DNA from: Pararge aegeria
Taxonomy: Eukaryota; Arthropoda; Insecta; Lepidoptera; Nymphalidae
Assembly: GCF_905163445.1 (NCBI RefSeq)
Contig: NC_053190.1
Location: forward strand, 1,986,501 to 2,050,500
DNA: 64,000 nucleotides
Direction of reading: 5' to 3'
The translations under genes were made by a program, and so were the position numbers. Below, one piece after another: positions 41,500 to 52,540 of the stretch. Within the stretch, counting starts at the first letter, position 1, and each line of letters opens with the position of its first letter. The notes under the pieces were generated by a model. That model worked only from the letters and a program-made list of their open reading frames with translations, had not been told where the DNA came from and did no database searches.

Positions 41500-43005
41500 C
41501 TAAAATAGCACAATACTTAGTTAAAAATCAATTATATAAAAAGTACTGTCAAGATTTTACATAAGAAACCTACTTGCGGTTAGGTACCTACTCCAACGTT
41601 ACATTAAATATATAATATTGATCAATTAACGATATATTTAACAAAAACATATTGTTTCCATTTAGAATAGAGATGTTATTATTTTTTGAGCCTAGCACGG
41701 TCTCACAAAGTATATCTTTTTGAAACCGTGACCTTGAACTCTTAAAGTTTGCATTATTAGATAGATGTTGTAACTACACAGGTCTAGTATACTTTAATTT
41801 CGCCATTAATTAAGTGCATTTAATACGCAACACAAGTTATTCAAAATAAAAAAAACTACAAAAAGCTAACCGCTAGCCGTTTCAATAGGATTAAGAAATC
41901 TTTATTACTTCATAAGTAACTTAGTCAAACATTAGTCGAAGGTAATTAGCAAACTTTTTTGCCCTAAATACAGTAAAAACGTTGAAAACATCTACGAAGG
42001 AGCTCTATGTTTTGTAGACCTAATCGCTCAATCCACAACAGCATGACGTGATGGATTAGTCGGGAGTCTTTCGTCAGCACTCTATTACATTTACAAAGTA
42101 ATTTTCACTACCTACGAGCTGATGTTGCTTTATTATTTACTGCCTTCTTGGATAACCCTTTCAGATGTTATAATCTATGCTAATGCTACAGCTGCTGAAG
42201 ACATTATGATTAAAATATATATTTTTTTTTAATTTTATAACTGAATTAATTTAGTACTCCTTTTATGCAAGCATAATACAATGGTACGAGTATTTTTGAA
42301 AACGCGTTGTTCAAAAGAGAGAAAAATTAATTGAAACAGAGTAAGAAACATCTAGTTAATAAAAAAATAGCAGGCACAATAAGTTAAAATAACACCTCAA
42401 ATGTTCGCTCAAATGATATTATTTTTTAGTAAATTAGAGATGCCGTGATGCCGATTGGGTAGGTTGTCTAAAAACGTGTAAATTGTTATTAAAATATTTA
42501 TTTACACGTAAAAGGATAATCAACGAAGATTTTGTTTAAAACATATAACGCGAACATATTTTGCAGATGTACGCTAATTTATTCGCACCATTATATATAC
42601 GTGCTACACTGTAGCGTTTCTCTATGAACTGCGTTTTTTTAATTTGTTGTGTTCATACCTTAATGTTCATATGCAAAGTCAACTTTATCGCATAGGTTTT
42701 TCACGGGCGTCCGCCACAGCCGAATTCCCGCATGCCTGCCCGGCATAAATCCGTGTCCAAACGGGTCTAGACTCAGGCATTACGTGTGTCGTGGCCAGAT
42801 TAGGTTTTTTGACTTAACTCTTTTATTGTAATAGAACATGAAATTTTCATATTTTCCGAATAAGCGGTTGAATATTTGTATTTCTGGCGAGATTTATAGG
42901 TTACTCTTTAATTTATTTTCTGGTAGAAATCGGTATCCGTAGGAGTTTATAAACCAAATATGCAACGTTGTTTTCCTTTTTTCTTTTAACTTTTTCTATA
43001 ATTTT
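41500..43005. other. AT-rich, nothing recognised
   Basis: 1.5 kb with no repeat or frame that I can assign. Confidence 0.5.
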
Positions 43006-43007
43006 TT

Positions 43008-43250
43008 GACGACCTTCCTGGCACAGCAGTGATCGCTGTGGTTTTTAGTGCAAGGTTCCGGGTTCCATTCCCAAAAGGGGCAATATGAAAATTTATATTT
43101 TTAAAATATTCCCTTCTGGTCTCGTGGCTTTGACCGTGGCAAAGACCTACCAGTGGTATGGGGTTAATATAACTGCCATATCAGGTTAGCCCATTTCCAT
43201 CTTAGACTGCATCATCACTCACCATCAAGGGCTCACTTGTAAAGAAATAA
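43008..43250 (+). mobile_element. SINE-2, near full-length
   Basis: GACGACCTTCCTGGCACAGC, GTTCCGGGTTCCATTCCCAA (box B), TTCTGGTCTCGTGGCTTTGA, CATATCAGGTTAGCCC, CTTAGACTGCATCATCACTC and AAGGGCTCACTTGTA, ending in (AAATA)n. The middle part is shortened. Confidence 0.85.
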
Positions 43251-43391
43251 ATAAAATAAAAACTTTATGTTGTGGCAGAAAAATTGTTCTCTCGCAATTT
43301 TTGTTTGTAAATGACAGGTGATTCTAATACTTATGGTTTGTAAACTGTGTGCCGTTGAAATTAAAATTGCATATACAAAGTTACTGGGCCT

Positions 43392-44180
43392 CATAAGAAG
43401 GCTCAGAGTCACTCAGCGGGCGATAGAGAGAGCTATGTAAGGAGTGTCTCTACGTAATCAAATCATAAATGAGGAGATCCGTAGAAAATCTAGAGTTACC
43501 GACATAGCTCAATGAGTCGCGAAGCTGAAGTGGCAATGGGTGGGGCACAGCTCGGAGAACTGATGGACGTTGGGCTCCTAAAGTGCTGGAATGCCTCCGA
43601 GGAACCTGGAGAACTCCGCACCGGTAAGCGCAGCGTTGGTCGGCACGAACGAGGTGGACCGAAGATATCAAACGAGACGCTGGAAGTCCTTGAAACAAGG
43701 GGTTGGGGTCCGTGGATTTTAGAACGCTCTACAAAAGACCTACTTCTTCTTCTTCTTCCTCTGGGCTTGTCTCCTTACTTGGTCGGCCGGAACCTTCCGT
43801 TGTACGTAGTGCCACTGGTACGGCTCCCCGCTGAGTCACTCCAGCCAGCCGAGCTCACTCCAGAAGCTTAGCAGGCCGCCCAGGTGGCCATGTGCTTCAG
43901 GGAGTGATGCTGGGGAGCCAAGGTATGCTGCGCGTTGTTCCTTTACTCCTCTACATTGGAGTAGTACGTGAGTCGGTGTTTCATCTGCCTCCATGCATGC
44001 TCTGCACAGAGGACTGTCGGTTATACCTAAAATGAAAAGGTGTTTGTTTAGTGAGCAATGCCCTGTTATCATACTTACTACCGTCCTTAGTTTTTTCCGA
44101 CAGTCTTAGTTTTAGTCTACACACTACAAAAGACCTATGCCCAGCAGTGGACAAATCACTTAAAGTGATGATGACAACAA
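43392..44180 (+). pseudogene. RTE-like LINE fragment, split by a later insertion
   Basis: The 5' part 43392-43742 gives RLRVTQRAIERAM, stop, GVSLRNQIINEEIRRKSRV, TDIAQ, stop, VAKLKWQW and later broken frames (for example TRRWKSLKQGVG), stopping at CTACAAAAGACCTA. The 3' part resumes at 44124 with the duplicated CTACAAAAGACCTA, then TGCCCAGCAGTGGACAAATC and GTGATGATGA. The intervening 381 bp is a minus-strand R1-like insertion. Confidence 0.8.
43743..44123 (-). pseudogene. R1/Jockey-like LINE insertion, 5'-truncated
   Basis: Minus-strand frame open from 44105 to 43833: DCRKKLRTVVSMITGHCSLN, KHLFILGITDSPLCRACMEA, DETPTHVLLQC (CCHC knuckle), ending in a SFWSELGWLE-type C-terminus. The 3' UTR (TACCAGTGGCACTACGTACA) ends in a (GAA)n tail, seen on plus as CTTCTTCTTCTTCTTC at 43743-43758. 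Bounded by 14-bp direct repeats at 43729-43742 and 44124-44137. Confidence 0.85.
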
Positions 44181-44184
44181 TGTT

Positions 44185-45475
44185 ACTGTCTATGTCGTTT
44201 TAGGGGACATATCACGTATGAACTCAGGTTAGTCGCCCGCAAATCGAAACTAACGCAATCCACGTCGACACACCGGCGTAACATTTTTAGATTAGCGCCC
44301 AGCGTGGATGGTGTGCCGATGCGGTGGTGTCACGTGAAACCGTATAGCGTATTATGGTTTGGGAATAGTTACACTATTACGTGTTTAATCGTTTTAAAAT
44401 TTTTGCTAGGTATGTTGGATAAAAGCGAGCGCGACTTTCTTTATCTTTTCGCGGATTATAGAAAATTAAGCTAGATGTTGATTGTGAACGAAGTTGAGCT
44501 TTTATGTTCAAAGGGTAGCTCTAAAAAAAATAAGATTTTGATACTCACTAATATTATAAAGCTACATACATTATTTCTTCCTTAGCTCGTAAACATACAA
44601 AGTTTCAAATCTTTTATATTATGCTTATTTCACCATCCACAACCACAAAAGGTTTTAGATAAATAACGTAAGATAATTAATAAATCATATAAAAGATTAT
44701 ACTGTATCATATGTGGCCTTTTAAAGCAATCGTATAACAAAACGTATGCGCTAAGGACCGAAACAATTTCAATAAAAAATGCGTTTATTAAGTTGTCTAG
44801 TTTTTGTGTCGACAAAAAGGCCACAAGGCATTTCATTTACATACATAGAACTCAATCGGAAATACGGATTTACGGAACGTTTCGCTATCAACGAATATTT
44901 GTGTGGAGTCCCAGACTACCGCTGTAGGCGGTGTCAGGTAAGTCTAGGTAGGCGACAGTACATGCGAACAAATTACATACAGTTTTGCCGGTTCGCACGT
45001 GCCGTGTTTACGGATTAACCCGACGAACAGATAGGGGTGATGTATGTGTATTAGGGTGTTCGTGCTCTATATGTTTAATGGGAGGTCTGTTTCTTAATAA
45101 AGAGAGATTTCAGTAATATATTTCAGTATAGGTATAATACTCTCCGAAATATTTTGCTATAAAATATGTATAATAGGATAGAGGTTAAATACCGAATCTA
45201 TTTCAGCACGGGTAGCATTGGTATTTAAAATTGATTTTACTTACAACCCTAACACAACCACGTAAGGAAAATACTACAAGTCTTATGTGGACTATGTACT
45301 TTATTAAACTGTGTTATATTTCAAATGATTATTTATTGTATTATTTTACTTATTAAACTAACGTATACATCGACCATAGCACGGTGGCAGGGAAAAGCTG
45401 TGGGAGACGATAAAATGTTGTCTTTCTCGGGGAGAAAAATATCTTCTGCCAAAGCTAGCAGTATTAGCGGGCAGT
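44185..45475. other. Mostly unrecognised; one AAGCTT-family end
   Basis: CTTTTCGCGGATTATAGAAA then ATTAAGCTAG at about 44449-44476 is a decayed minus-strand end of the AAGCTT family. The 79-codon frame at 44779-45018 has no recognisable domain. Confidence 0.4.
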
Positions 45476-45479
45476 GTGA

Positions 45480-45795
45480 AATGCTAGGCGAGAACAGAAA
45501 AGTCTTAAAAGAGTGCGTGTTGCCAATCGCTAATCAAGCTTCTTATAAAAGCTCAGAATCACTCAATGAGCGATGGACAGATACGAGTATGCTGTTTTAA
45601 TTTAGTGTCATCACATCAGAAATGAGAAGAACAGAAGAACCAGAGTAATCTTAAAAGTAATAGTAAAATTTGTTGTATGCTGAAGTTACCCCCACAGAGA
45701 TGTAGCAGGATCCAGGATCCCCAATGATAACTTGTGGGAATCTTTACGATAAAACTACGTCCAGCAGAGGGCGTACTCAGTGACTGTAGCCATAG
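45480..45795 (+). pseudogene. RTE-like LINE fragment, strongly decayed
   Basis: NRKVLKECVLPIANQAS and SSESLNERWTDTSML correspond in order to the KVxxQCVLPxxxYG ... VTQRAMERAML part of relatives at 31.4 and 43.4 kb. The 3' end ACTACGTCCAGCAGAGGGCG follows near 45758. Confidence 0.55.
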
Positions 45796-45799
45796 GATG

Positions 45800-46290
45800 C
45801 TTTGGATGTTACTAGGATTTTTCTATGGCAATCAATACACATCAAGAATCCATTCTAGCATTTAGTTAACACAATCCAATTAAGTAGAGCAAACACATCT
45901 AAAGGTTAGCAAGCAAGTTTTGTCTCGTTCGAGGTATTAATTATTGTGTTTGTTTAAAACTACTTAAAGACATAGTTATTTACAAATACTTCGATTACAA
46001 GTACACTATGGTTAATTTTTATATAATATATTAATATAAGATAATTAAAATATAAACACACGCACCATATTATTAGATTTAAACATATAAAATCATCAAG
46101 TAAAAATATTGATTAAAAGTATTCATTTGAAAGATGGGCAAACATGATCAACAAAACTTCTCATCCCACTGATTAAGATCGAGGTCTCAAGTTTTCTTTC
46201 AAACAGCGGCAAATAAGTAAAAGTTTAACTTCAGAAGGTACTTTAAAATCTTAGTTTAAAAGTTATCGCTACAACCTGAAACTTATTATC
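45800..46290. other. Nothing recognised
   Basis: AT-rich; no feature. Confidence 0.4.
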
Positions 46291-46297
46291 AACCAGT

Positions 46298-46461
46298 AGC
46301 GCCATCTATACGTTACATGAGGTATCACTTCGTGCCCAGCTAGCCTACCGTAGCTCCCGTAGCGGCGACATCTATTCCATTTCCTGTAACTACGTCACAG
46401 GCCGCTTCAAGTTGCACCCCGGTCCACCCTAGCTTGTTACAGGAATCACTCATAGATGGCG
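46298..46461. repeat. Segment bounded by inverted AGATGGCGCT motifs
   Basis: TAGCGCCATCTATACG near 46298 and CATAGATGGCGCTGAA near 46450 face each other across a GC-richer 140 bp (CCGTAGCTCCCGTAGCGGCG). The same CATAGATGGCGCT string is in the Copia LTR. It could be a degraded LTR or foldback; not assigned. Confidence 0.35.
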
Positions 46462-46544
46462 CTGAATTAAATAATTATTTTATTTATGCTGCCTAATTAA
46501 TAATTATTATAACTAATTATTTTATTATGATAAGCTTATTACTA

Positions 46545-46640
46545 TTGATCATCATCAGCAGCCTATCAACGTCCCACAGCTGGGCATAGACCGCATTTGT
46601 GATAAGAGGTTTCTCCGCGTTTCGCCACTCCAAGTGGCTG
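46545..46640 (-). repeat. LINE-like 3' tail, inverted
   Basis: ATCATCATCAGCAGCCTATC, AACGTCCCACAGCTGGGCAT and GATAAGAGGTTTCTCCGCGT on the plus strand; the reversed GATGATGAT tail marks the 3' end. Confidence 0.6.
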
Positions 46641-47090
46641 GCGGGATTTAATTTGTTTATACCGATTTCTGTGCCGTTTTTAGCCTACGACGCGAATAAA
46701 TAGTTTTATTAGTTAAACTTCTGTATCTGTATAATATGTGTGTATCTGTGTGAACGTCTAAAGTATCGTAGCACCGAAACTAATAGAACGATTTTGATGC
46801 GAGTTTTTTTTATTTTCTTTTACAAGCCAACGTTTGAAGATCACCAGCTCATGTACCAATTGACTAAATGGTCTCACTAATTTTCACTTGACTGATGAAT
46901 TTGTAACTTCGTGCATTTATTTCCACGGTGGTAATTTAAAGGCATTGTAACCATAGGGTTAAGATTGCTTGATGTTGCATCGAGTTCCCTTCCGACTTTT
47001 AAGAGATGTAAGGTTTGGTTTTATTAGAATGGTCTCAAAGGGTACATGTGTTGAAGAATGAGATTGAAACTTTAACTTGATATCGTCTAC
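46641..47090. other. Nothing recognised
   Basis: No feature seen. Confidence 0.4.
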
Positions 47091-47092
47091 AT

Positions 47093-47285
47093 TATGAAAA
47101 TTAAGCTTAATTTGCTAAGCTCCACGAAAAGCCGGAGAATCTATATAGTGTTATTCATAATTTTTCAATCCTTATACTCCACACCAAACAGATCTTCGGC
47201 AATGTGCCCTCTACGCACGTTTCGCTCAGAAGCCGGAGCATACTCAGGAAATTTTGACTATACAATGAATAATTGTTGAGTAATT
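47093..47285 (+). repeat. AAGCTT-family repeat
   Basis: TGAAAATTAAGCTTAATTTG, AGCCGGAGAATCTATATAGT, CTCCACACCAAACAGATCTT, CCTCTACGCACGTTTCGCTC, GAGCATACTCAGGA and ACAATGAATAATTGTTGAG. One of the better-ordered copies; forms an inverted pair with 47700-47880. Confidence 0.85.
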
Positions 47286-47524
47286 ATTGAAGAAGGAACA
47301 TTTATTCATTTATTCAGAATATTGGTAAGGGTACAGAATTGACACAATAAACATGGTGCCACGATAACTGTTGCAGTAGTATAAACTGTGTCGCAACAAT
47401 TAACGCCCACCTCCAACAATAAATGTATAGCACCAATAAGACAAAAGTAGAACACAGTAAATGCCAATAAAAAAAAAAGAATTAGAGTCAATTAAAATAA
47501 TAAAAACATGCAGCGACTTATTTA

Positions 47525-47605
47525 GTGCGGGTGTGTGTGTGTGTGTGTGCAATTGTGTGTGAGTGTGTGTGTGTTTGTGTGTGTATATGCATGTGTGTTA
47601 TGTGA
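47525..47605 (+). repeat. (GT)n microsatellite
   Basis: Interrupted GT run from about 47530 with CAATT and GAG interruptions. Confidence 0.95.
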
Positions 47606-47699
47606 ATGTCTATAGTTTGCGCCTTTTTAAAAAATCTGTTGAAGTAGGAATAATCATTTTATTATCTTTTCTACATCACTGTAGGATAGATTCCTAATC

Positions 47700-47880
47700 C
47701 AATGTATAATAGCCGAAGATCTGTTTGGTGTGGAGCATAGGGATTGATGAAATCATAAATAACACCATACAGATTCTCCCGCTTTTTGCGGAGTATAGCA
47801 AATTAAGCTTAATTTTCATAATATACTCGTATCATTGAATTCCGCAAAGTAACGCCTGCTTCTATCCAATAGTTAATATC
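47700..47880 (-). repeat. AAGCTT-family repeat, inverted
   Basis: Plus strand: GCCGAAGATCTGTTTGGTGT, GGAGCATAGGGATTGATGAA, ACAGATTCTCCCGCTTTTTG, CGGAGTATAGCAAATTAAGC, TTAATTTTCATAATATACTC, then TTCCGCAAAGTAACGCCTGC and TTCTATCCAATAG, the outer end. Confidence 0.85.
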
Positions 47881-47884
47881 ATTG

Positions 47885-48930
47885 TTACTATCTACATAAC
47901 CACTTTCGAATAACTCGGCATCACTATTATCAACCCCTTACCGGTCTTTTATTGGTATCCTTTAAGAATCATAAGGATTGTGGCCATAGTTAACCATGCT
48001 GGATTGGTAGACATCAGACGCTTTTGGAAACGTCGTGGAGAAAGGTCAGGCATGCAGCTTTACGCACAACGTTTACCGTTAATGTTAAAGTATGTGATAT
48101 CACAATTGTTTAAATAAAACGTATGTAACTCTCAAGAGTAAGAGGTACTCACAGGGGATTTAACTCGAGCTTACTCAAGGGATGCCGAAAGCGTAATCAC
48201 TAGGCAATACCTCAAGTAACTTACTTACTTTAGTAATAGTAAGTACTATTATTATACCTGTGGTTTATCCATAAGCATGACTAAACTCCTATAAATTGGA
48301 GGAGGAACTGCCCGATTGTCCTGGCCACAGAAAAGTAAAAGCGCCGACTCCACCGATAGCTGTATAGAGCTAGGAAAGAGAAGATGTTAGCTCTTGACAG
48401 TATCTCACGAATTGGTAAGCCATAATGCAATCTAAGATGGTGGAAACCCATACCTCTAATTTAGAATTTACCTCTAGAATTTTCAATAACAGTTACATAT
48501 AGGTACCTAAACAAGTCGCTCGGTAATAACTTAAGTTATTAAGTGATGTGCGAAAGAGATACAGTAAATATTGTCCAATAAACGATAGCCTCTCGTTGTT
48601 TACTTGTTGTTCAACTCGTAATGAGGACTCACGGAATTGAATATGGTATAAAAAATAAGCGCCAAGCGTTTCAACAAAATATTTATAATGTGAAACTTCT
48701 TTGGAGTAATAACCCGTGCCATTGAATAATAGATTTATATAAGGTGGTCGAGGTTATGCTATCTCGTACGCACAATATTCGCACACCCTTGTATTGTGCT
48801 TAATATTTTGCGCAGTTTATCGTATGGATATATATTTCACATTCTAAATTAATTTATTTCAAGTAAGCCTAATAGTCTGCTAGGCTTTCAGTTGCACCGT
48901 TGAAACGTCAAGTATGTCTGTTTGTAGTGA
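47885..48930. other. Nothing recognised
   Basis: A SINE-2-tail-like trace (GAATTGGTAAGCCATAATGC...CTAAGATGGTGG) near 48410-48440 is too decayed to call. Confidence 0.4.
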
Positions 48931-48934
48931 CTCT

Positions 48935-49140
48935 ACCACCGGTTTGAAAGGCAGATCCGAGAAAAAGCCGGCAAGAAACTCAGCAGTTGCTCTTTTTCAA
49001 CATCAATATTTTACACATTTCATTTTCACATTCAATTTTCTATCTTGTGAGAGATGAAAGCGGATCCGGATGCTTCCAAGCAACCTTGTCATTTAGAGAT
49101 TCGTCAATTGTATAGTAACCTCGTTGCAATAAATAAAAAA
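48935..49140 (+). repeat. Dispersed repeat, probable non-LTR 3' region
   Basis: ACTCTACCACCGGTTTGAAA, GGCAGATCCGAGAAAAAGCC, GGCAAGAAACTCAGCAGTTG, CTCTTTTTCAACATC and an AATAAATAAAAAAATAAA end. I recognise the first block as a common lepidopteran repeat; family not assigned. Confidence 0.5.
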
Positions 49141-49714
49141 ATAAATGTGTTTTAAGATATTCTTTAAATTTATGCATATTACATTATATGCACCACCTAC
49201 CTGTCTTCTTTAGCTGTGTTCTTCGTTATTGGTTCCTAGCAGAGTTTTACTAATTGTTTTTTCTTTGTACTTTTATGTGCTGTACAATGAAAGTGCATTC
49301 ATTCAGGCTGCGAAAGTGTAGTCTCTACCCGTATCTGCTTCCTTAGTACCTAGGTGGTGCCGAGATAAGTTTTCAACTGATAGACCCAGTGGTGTTATTG
49401 TTAGTCTAAGCAAGCCTGAGCATCTCAAACCAAGACAAAAAGTATGGCGAAATCTGTTCAACTATTTAGGAGGAGTTTAGAGGTTAATAAGGCTGTACAC
49501 ATATTTTTTTTATTTCTATTACGTATACAGTCCTCTTAATCATGAATATCATTGTGGGGCGCAGCTAGTATAAATCGAATATAGTGGAAGTTTTGCTACG
49601 GCAACTAAAGCTATAGTTTTATAGTATAGCAGATTTTCACAAATTGCGTGAAGCCTATGTTTTAATATAATTTATATCAATTAAATATTTCAGTCAAATT
49701 AGCTTAGCAGTTGG
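49141..49714. other. Nothing recognised apart from a short CTAG|T end
   Basis: ATTGTGGGGCGCAGCTAG|T near 49551-49568 resembles a Helitron-like 3' terminus; no 5' end seen. Confidence 0.35.
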
Positions 49715-49715
49715 C

Positions 49716-49754
49716 GTGTAAAGGTGAGGTGTTACATTCACCTCACCTTTACAC
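49716..49754. repeat. Perfect 16-bp hairpin, 7-nt loop
   Basis: GTGTAAAGGTGAGGTG, loop TTACATT, CACCTCACCTTTACAC. No following T-run, so not a terminator-like signal. Confidence 0.95.
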
Positions 49755-49894
49755 TTACATAAACTTTTTCGCCTTTATAAAAGTGTCATAAAAATAACGT
49801 AGAAAATTATATTCTAAAACACAATACATATATCACCTAATATTTGGAAAATACCAATATTCCAAAAACGACTATTTTCATGCAGAAAGTGCTA

Positions 49895-50195
49895 CGGTGA
49901 GCGATGTGAATTTAAGCAGGTGGGCCCGTGTTCTATTCCCGGCAATAATTTGGGAATTTATAATTTCTCACTTTTCTCTGGTCTGATCTGATGGGAGGCT
50001 TTGGCCGTGGCTAGTTACCACCCTACCGACAAAGACGTGCCGCTAAGCGATTGAGAGTTCCGGTGCGATGTCGGGTAGAAAACGATTAAGGTTATTACCA
50101 CTATACTCCCTAACAGGTTGGCCCGCTGCCATCTTAGACTGCATCCTCACTTTCCAGGTGAGATCGCAGTCAAGGGCTTTTTTGTAGTCAAATAA
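49895..50195 (+). mobile_element. SINE-2, body and tail
   Basis: GTGTTCTATTCCCGGCAATA, TTTCTCACTTTTCTCTGGTC, GGGAGGCTTTGGCCGTGGCT, GACAAAGACGTGCCGCTAAG, TCCCTAACAGGTTGGCCCGC and GTGAGATCGCAGTCAAGGGC. Part of the left arm of a large inverted repeat. Confidence 0.85.
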
Positions 50196-50209
50196 AATTA
50201 AAAAAACAA

Positions 50210-50370
50210 CATGCGAAAATGTGTTTGTTTGTTTGTCCTCCCTTTACGCCCTAATCAACTAAAGCAACCAAGAAACTTGACTTTTTGCATATACTTAGAT
50301 GCAAGTAGATAGGCTACTCTTTCTCAGAAAATCAAACGGTTAGATTTGAAAAAAAAAGTGAAAAAAACGC
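50210..50370 (+). repeat. GTTTGTTTGT-family repeat, left arm
   Basis: GCGAAAATGTGTTTGTTTGT, TTGTCCTCCCTTTACGCC, AACTTGACTTTTTGCATATA and CTTAGATGCAAG pair with 50750-50935. Confidence 0.8.
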
Positions 50371-50749
50371 GGAAGTTGAAAGCAAGCAACCTAGTGACAT
50401 TCTAAAATACAGTATCAAATAGCAAACGTGTCGTAGTATTAGGAAAATTTTTAATATTTCCAGTCACTTGTACCAAGGTACTCGGAAGCCCGACGGATGC
50501 CGAGGCAATTGAAGTCACCTATAGCAACCCCCCCTGTATCTATGGTAACCTCCACTCGAGATCTTTATGAGATCTACCGCCATATTTTATAATGAATATA
50601 AATTGAATACTTCGAACAAACTATGTCGTAAATTTGTGATAGAGACCTTCTGGTTTGGGAGCTAATGGCACGAGTTTTGGAATGATTAGACAGTTTTTAG
50701 TAAAACAGATTAGAGAACAAATAAAATGTAAAGTCCAATTTGGGTTTTT

Positions 50750-50935
50750 ATTATATCTTTACACGTTTGCCTTTTTTTTTTGCAAATCGAACCGCTTGAT
50801 CTTCTGGGATATAAAGTAGCCTATGTGTACTCCTTGCATCTAAGTATATGCAAAAAGTCAAGTTTTTTTGGTTGCTTTAGTTGATTAAGGCGTATAGGGA
50901 GGACAAACAAACAAACACATTTTCGCATATATTTT
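50750..50935 (-). repeat. GTTTGTTTGT-family repeat, right arm
   Basis: Plus strand: GAACCGCTTGATCTTCTGGG, TTGCATCTAAGTATATGCAA, AAAGTCAAGTTTTTTTGGTT, TGATTAAGGCGTATAGGGAG and GACAAACAAACAAACACATT; inverted copy of 50210-50370. Confidence 0.8.
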
Positions 50936-50944
50936 TTTTCTTTT

Positions 50945-51118
50945 CTTATTCCACTACAAGTTAGCTTTTAACTGCAATCTCACCTGCTGGTAACTGATGA
51001 TAAGGTGGTAGCGAGCTAACCAGTCAGGGGTATGGCAGTATAGCAGTTATATAAAACTTATATACCTAATCAGTATGTTCGCGGCATCGTATCGGAATGC
51101 TAAATTGCTTGGCTCCTT
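50945..51118 (-). mobile_element. SINE-2 tail, inverted (right arm)
   Basis: Plus strand: TTCCACTACAAGTTAGCTTT, AACTGCAATCTCACCTGCTG, GGTAGCGAGCTAACCAGTCA, GGGGTATGGCAGTATAGC and GCGGCATCGTATCGGAATGC. Confidence 0.85.
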
Positions 51119-51223
51119 AGTAGGTTTGGTTCAGAGATAATTTAGATATTAAAAGAAAATCACGTCGTCATGGGACACCTGACAGAAGTGAAACTTCGAA
51201 ATTATTTTCTAGATACGATATAG

Positions 51224-51478
51224 ATATACTAGATATACTACGACAATGCACACATCGCCATTTAGCCCCAAAGTAAGTGTAGCTTGTGTTATGAGTACTA
51301 AGATGACTGATAAATATTTTTATGAATAATATACATAAATACTTATTAAATACATATAAACACCCAGACACAGAAGAACATTCATGCTCATCACACAAAC
51401 ATTTTCCAGTTGTGGGAATCAACCCTAAGGCCTTGGACTCAGAAAGCAGGGTCGCTGCCCACTGCGCCACTTTGCCGT
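51224..51478 (-). mobile_element. SINE-3, inverted, near full-length
   Basis: Plus strand: ACTACGACAATGCACACATC, GCCCCAAAGTAAGTGTAGCT, ATACATAAATACTTATTAAA, AACATTCATGCTCATCACAC, TTCCAGTTGTGGGAATCAAC, AGAAAGCAGGGTCGCTGCCC and ACTGCGCCACTTTGCCGTC. Confidence 0.9.
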
Positions 51479-51769
51479 CAAAATCAGTGGTTTCTATCAG
51501 TTATACGAACAGATTACGAAGGCAATCAATAGTGCGTAATGAAAAGATAAAGCATTACAAATTCGCAACACAAACAAAAAAAAACAACCGAATTGATAAT
51601 CTCACCATTCTGTAAGGCTGTAAATAATGACTGTTTATTACAAAATACAAAACTAAATCATATAGCGTGGCGAAGCGTCGTGCGTCGCCACGGCCCGTAT
51701 CGCCAAACCAACAATCAGGTTTATCCTCACCCTATAGTGTTTCACATCAAAAATTCTAAATTACTACTG

Positions 51770-51836
51770 CCAGAAATCGAATTCCGGATCTCCGCTTATA
51801 AGACCACAACGCTCCCCACGCTGGTAGGTCGTCAAC
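51770..51836 (-). mobile_element. SINE-2 head, inverted
   Basis: Plus strand: CCAGAAATCGAATTCCGGAT, CTCCGCTTATAAGACCACAA and ACGCTGGTAGGTCGTC. Confidence 0.6.
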
Positions 51837-51839
51837 TTA

Positions 51840-52400
51840 GCGTTGCATGTAAACTATATACCCAATAGTCAGTCATAAAGAGGCTCCCAAACACATATCC
51901 CTCGCATATTCTGAAATAAAAAGTAAACCGCTATCTGACCTGCCAAAAGTGACTGTGCTTTTGGCATGACAGATAGGGCTAATTTTTAGTGCAATTCAAA
52001 AAAATGCTTTACATAATATAATAAAAACCCCCTTAACTTGCCACTAGCTTTCACACTATCTTCACAAGCTCTACTGAACTATCCAACCGTTTTAATAAAG
52101 ATAGGGTCGCACTAATTAGAAAGTTTGTTTCAATGGATTATGAACAACATTAGTTGGTAACCGATTCAAACTATAGTATTTGGTCTGCAGACCTTTTCAT
52201 CTCTTTGATATGCGGATTTAAAAGCCATTTAAGGGATACTAGCGTTAGTTTGCATGTACGAACTTTATTGAGTACGGTTTCATTACGTTTGTGAACAAAA
52301 ATTAGTACACTTAACTACTTGGTAAGATATAGATGAGTTTAAAAGTAATATCATTGACAGAAAAAATTGGGAATAATCATGTAGAAATATGTTATATATA
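51840..52400. other. Nothing recognised
   Basis: No feature seen. Confidence 0.4.
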
Positions 52401-52404
52401 CGTG

Positions 52405-52540
52405 TATGTAAAAATAGTATAGGAAGACCCAAGAAGATATGGATCGATCGTGTGGAAGATAATGTGCGTGTAAAAGGAGAAGATTGGAGTTGACGGCCGA
52501 TAGAAGTAAAAAGAAAACGAAGTACATTATTAGGCAGTAT
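52405..52540 (+). pseudogene. LINE C-terminal fragment
   Basis: SIGRPKKIWIDRVEDNVRVK followed (after a shift) by ELTADRSKKKTKYI. The GRPKK.W.D.V..D.R and DRSKWKKKTY-type strings occur in this order at the C-terminus of RTE-like LINE proteins. Very short and broken. Confidence 0.6.

Noticed and set aside
44779..45018. 79-codon plus-strand frame with several cysteines (CGVPDYRCRRC)
   Set aside because: A short cysteine-containing stretch alone is not a zinc-finger pattern, and there is no neighbouring support.
46298..46461. Solo Copia LTR
   Set aside because: Only the CATAGATGGCGCT string is shared with the LTR; the rest does not match and no target duplication was found.
49716..49754. Rho-independent terminator
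   Set aside because: There is no T-run and the DNA is eukaryotic.
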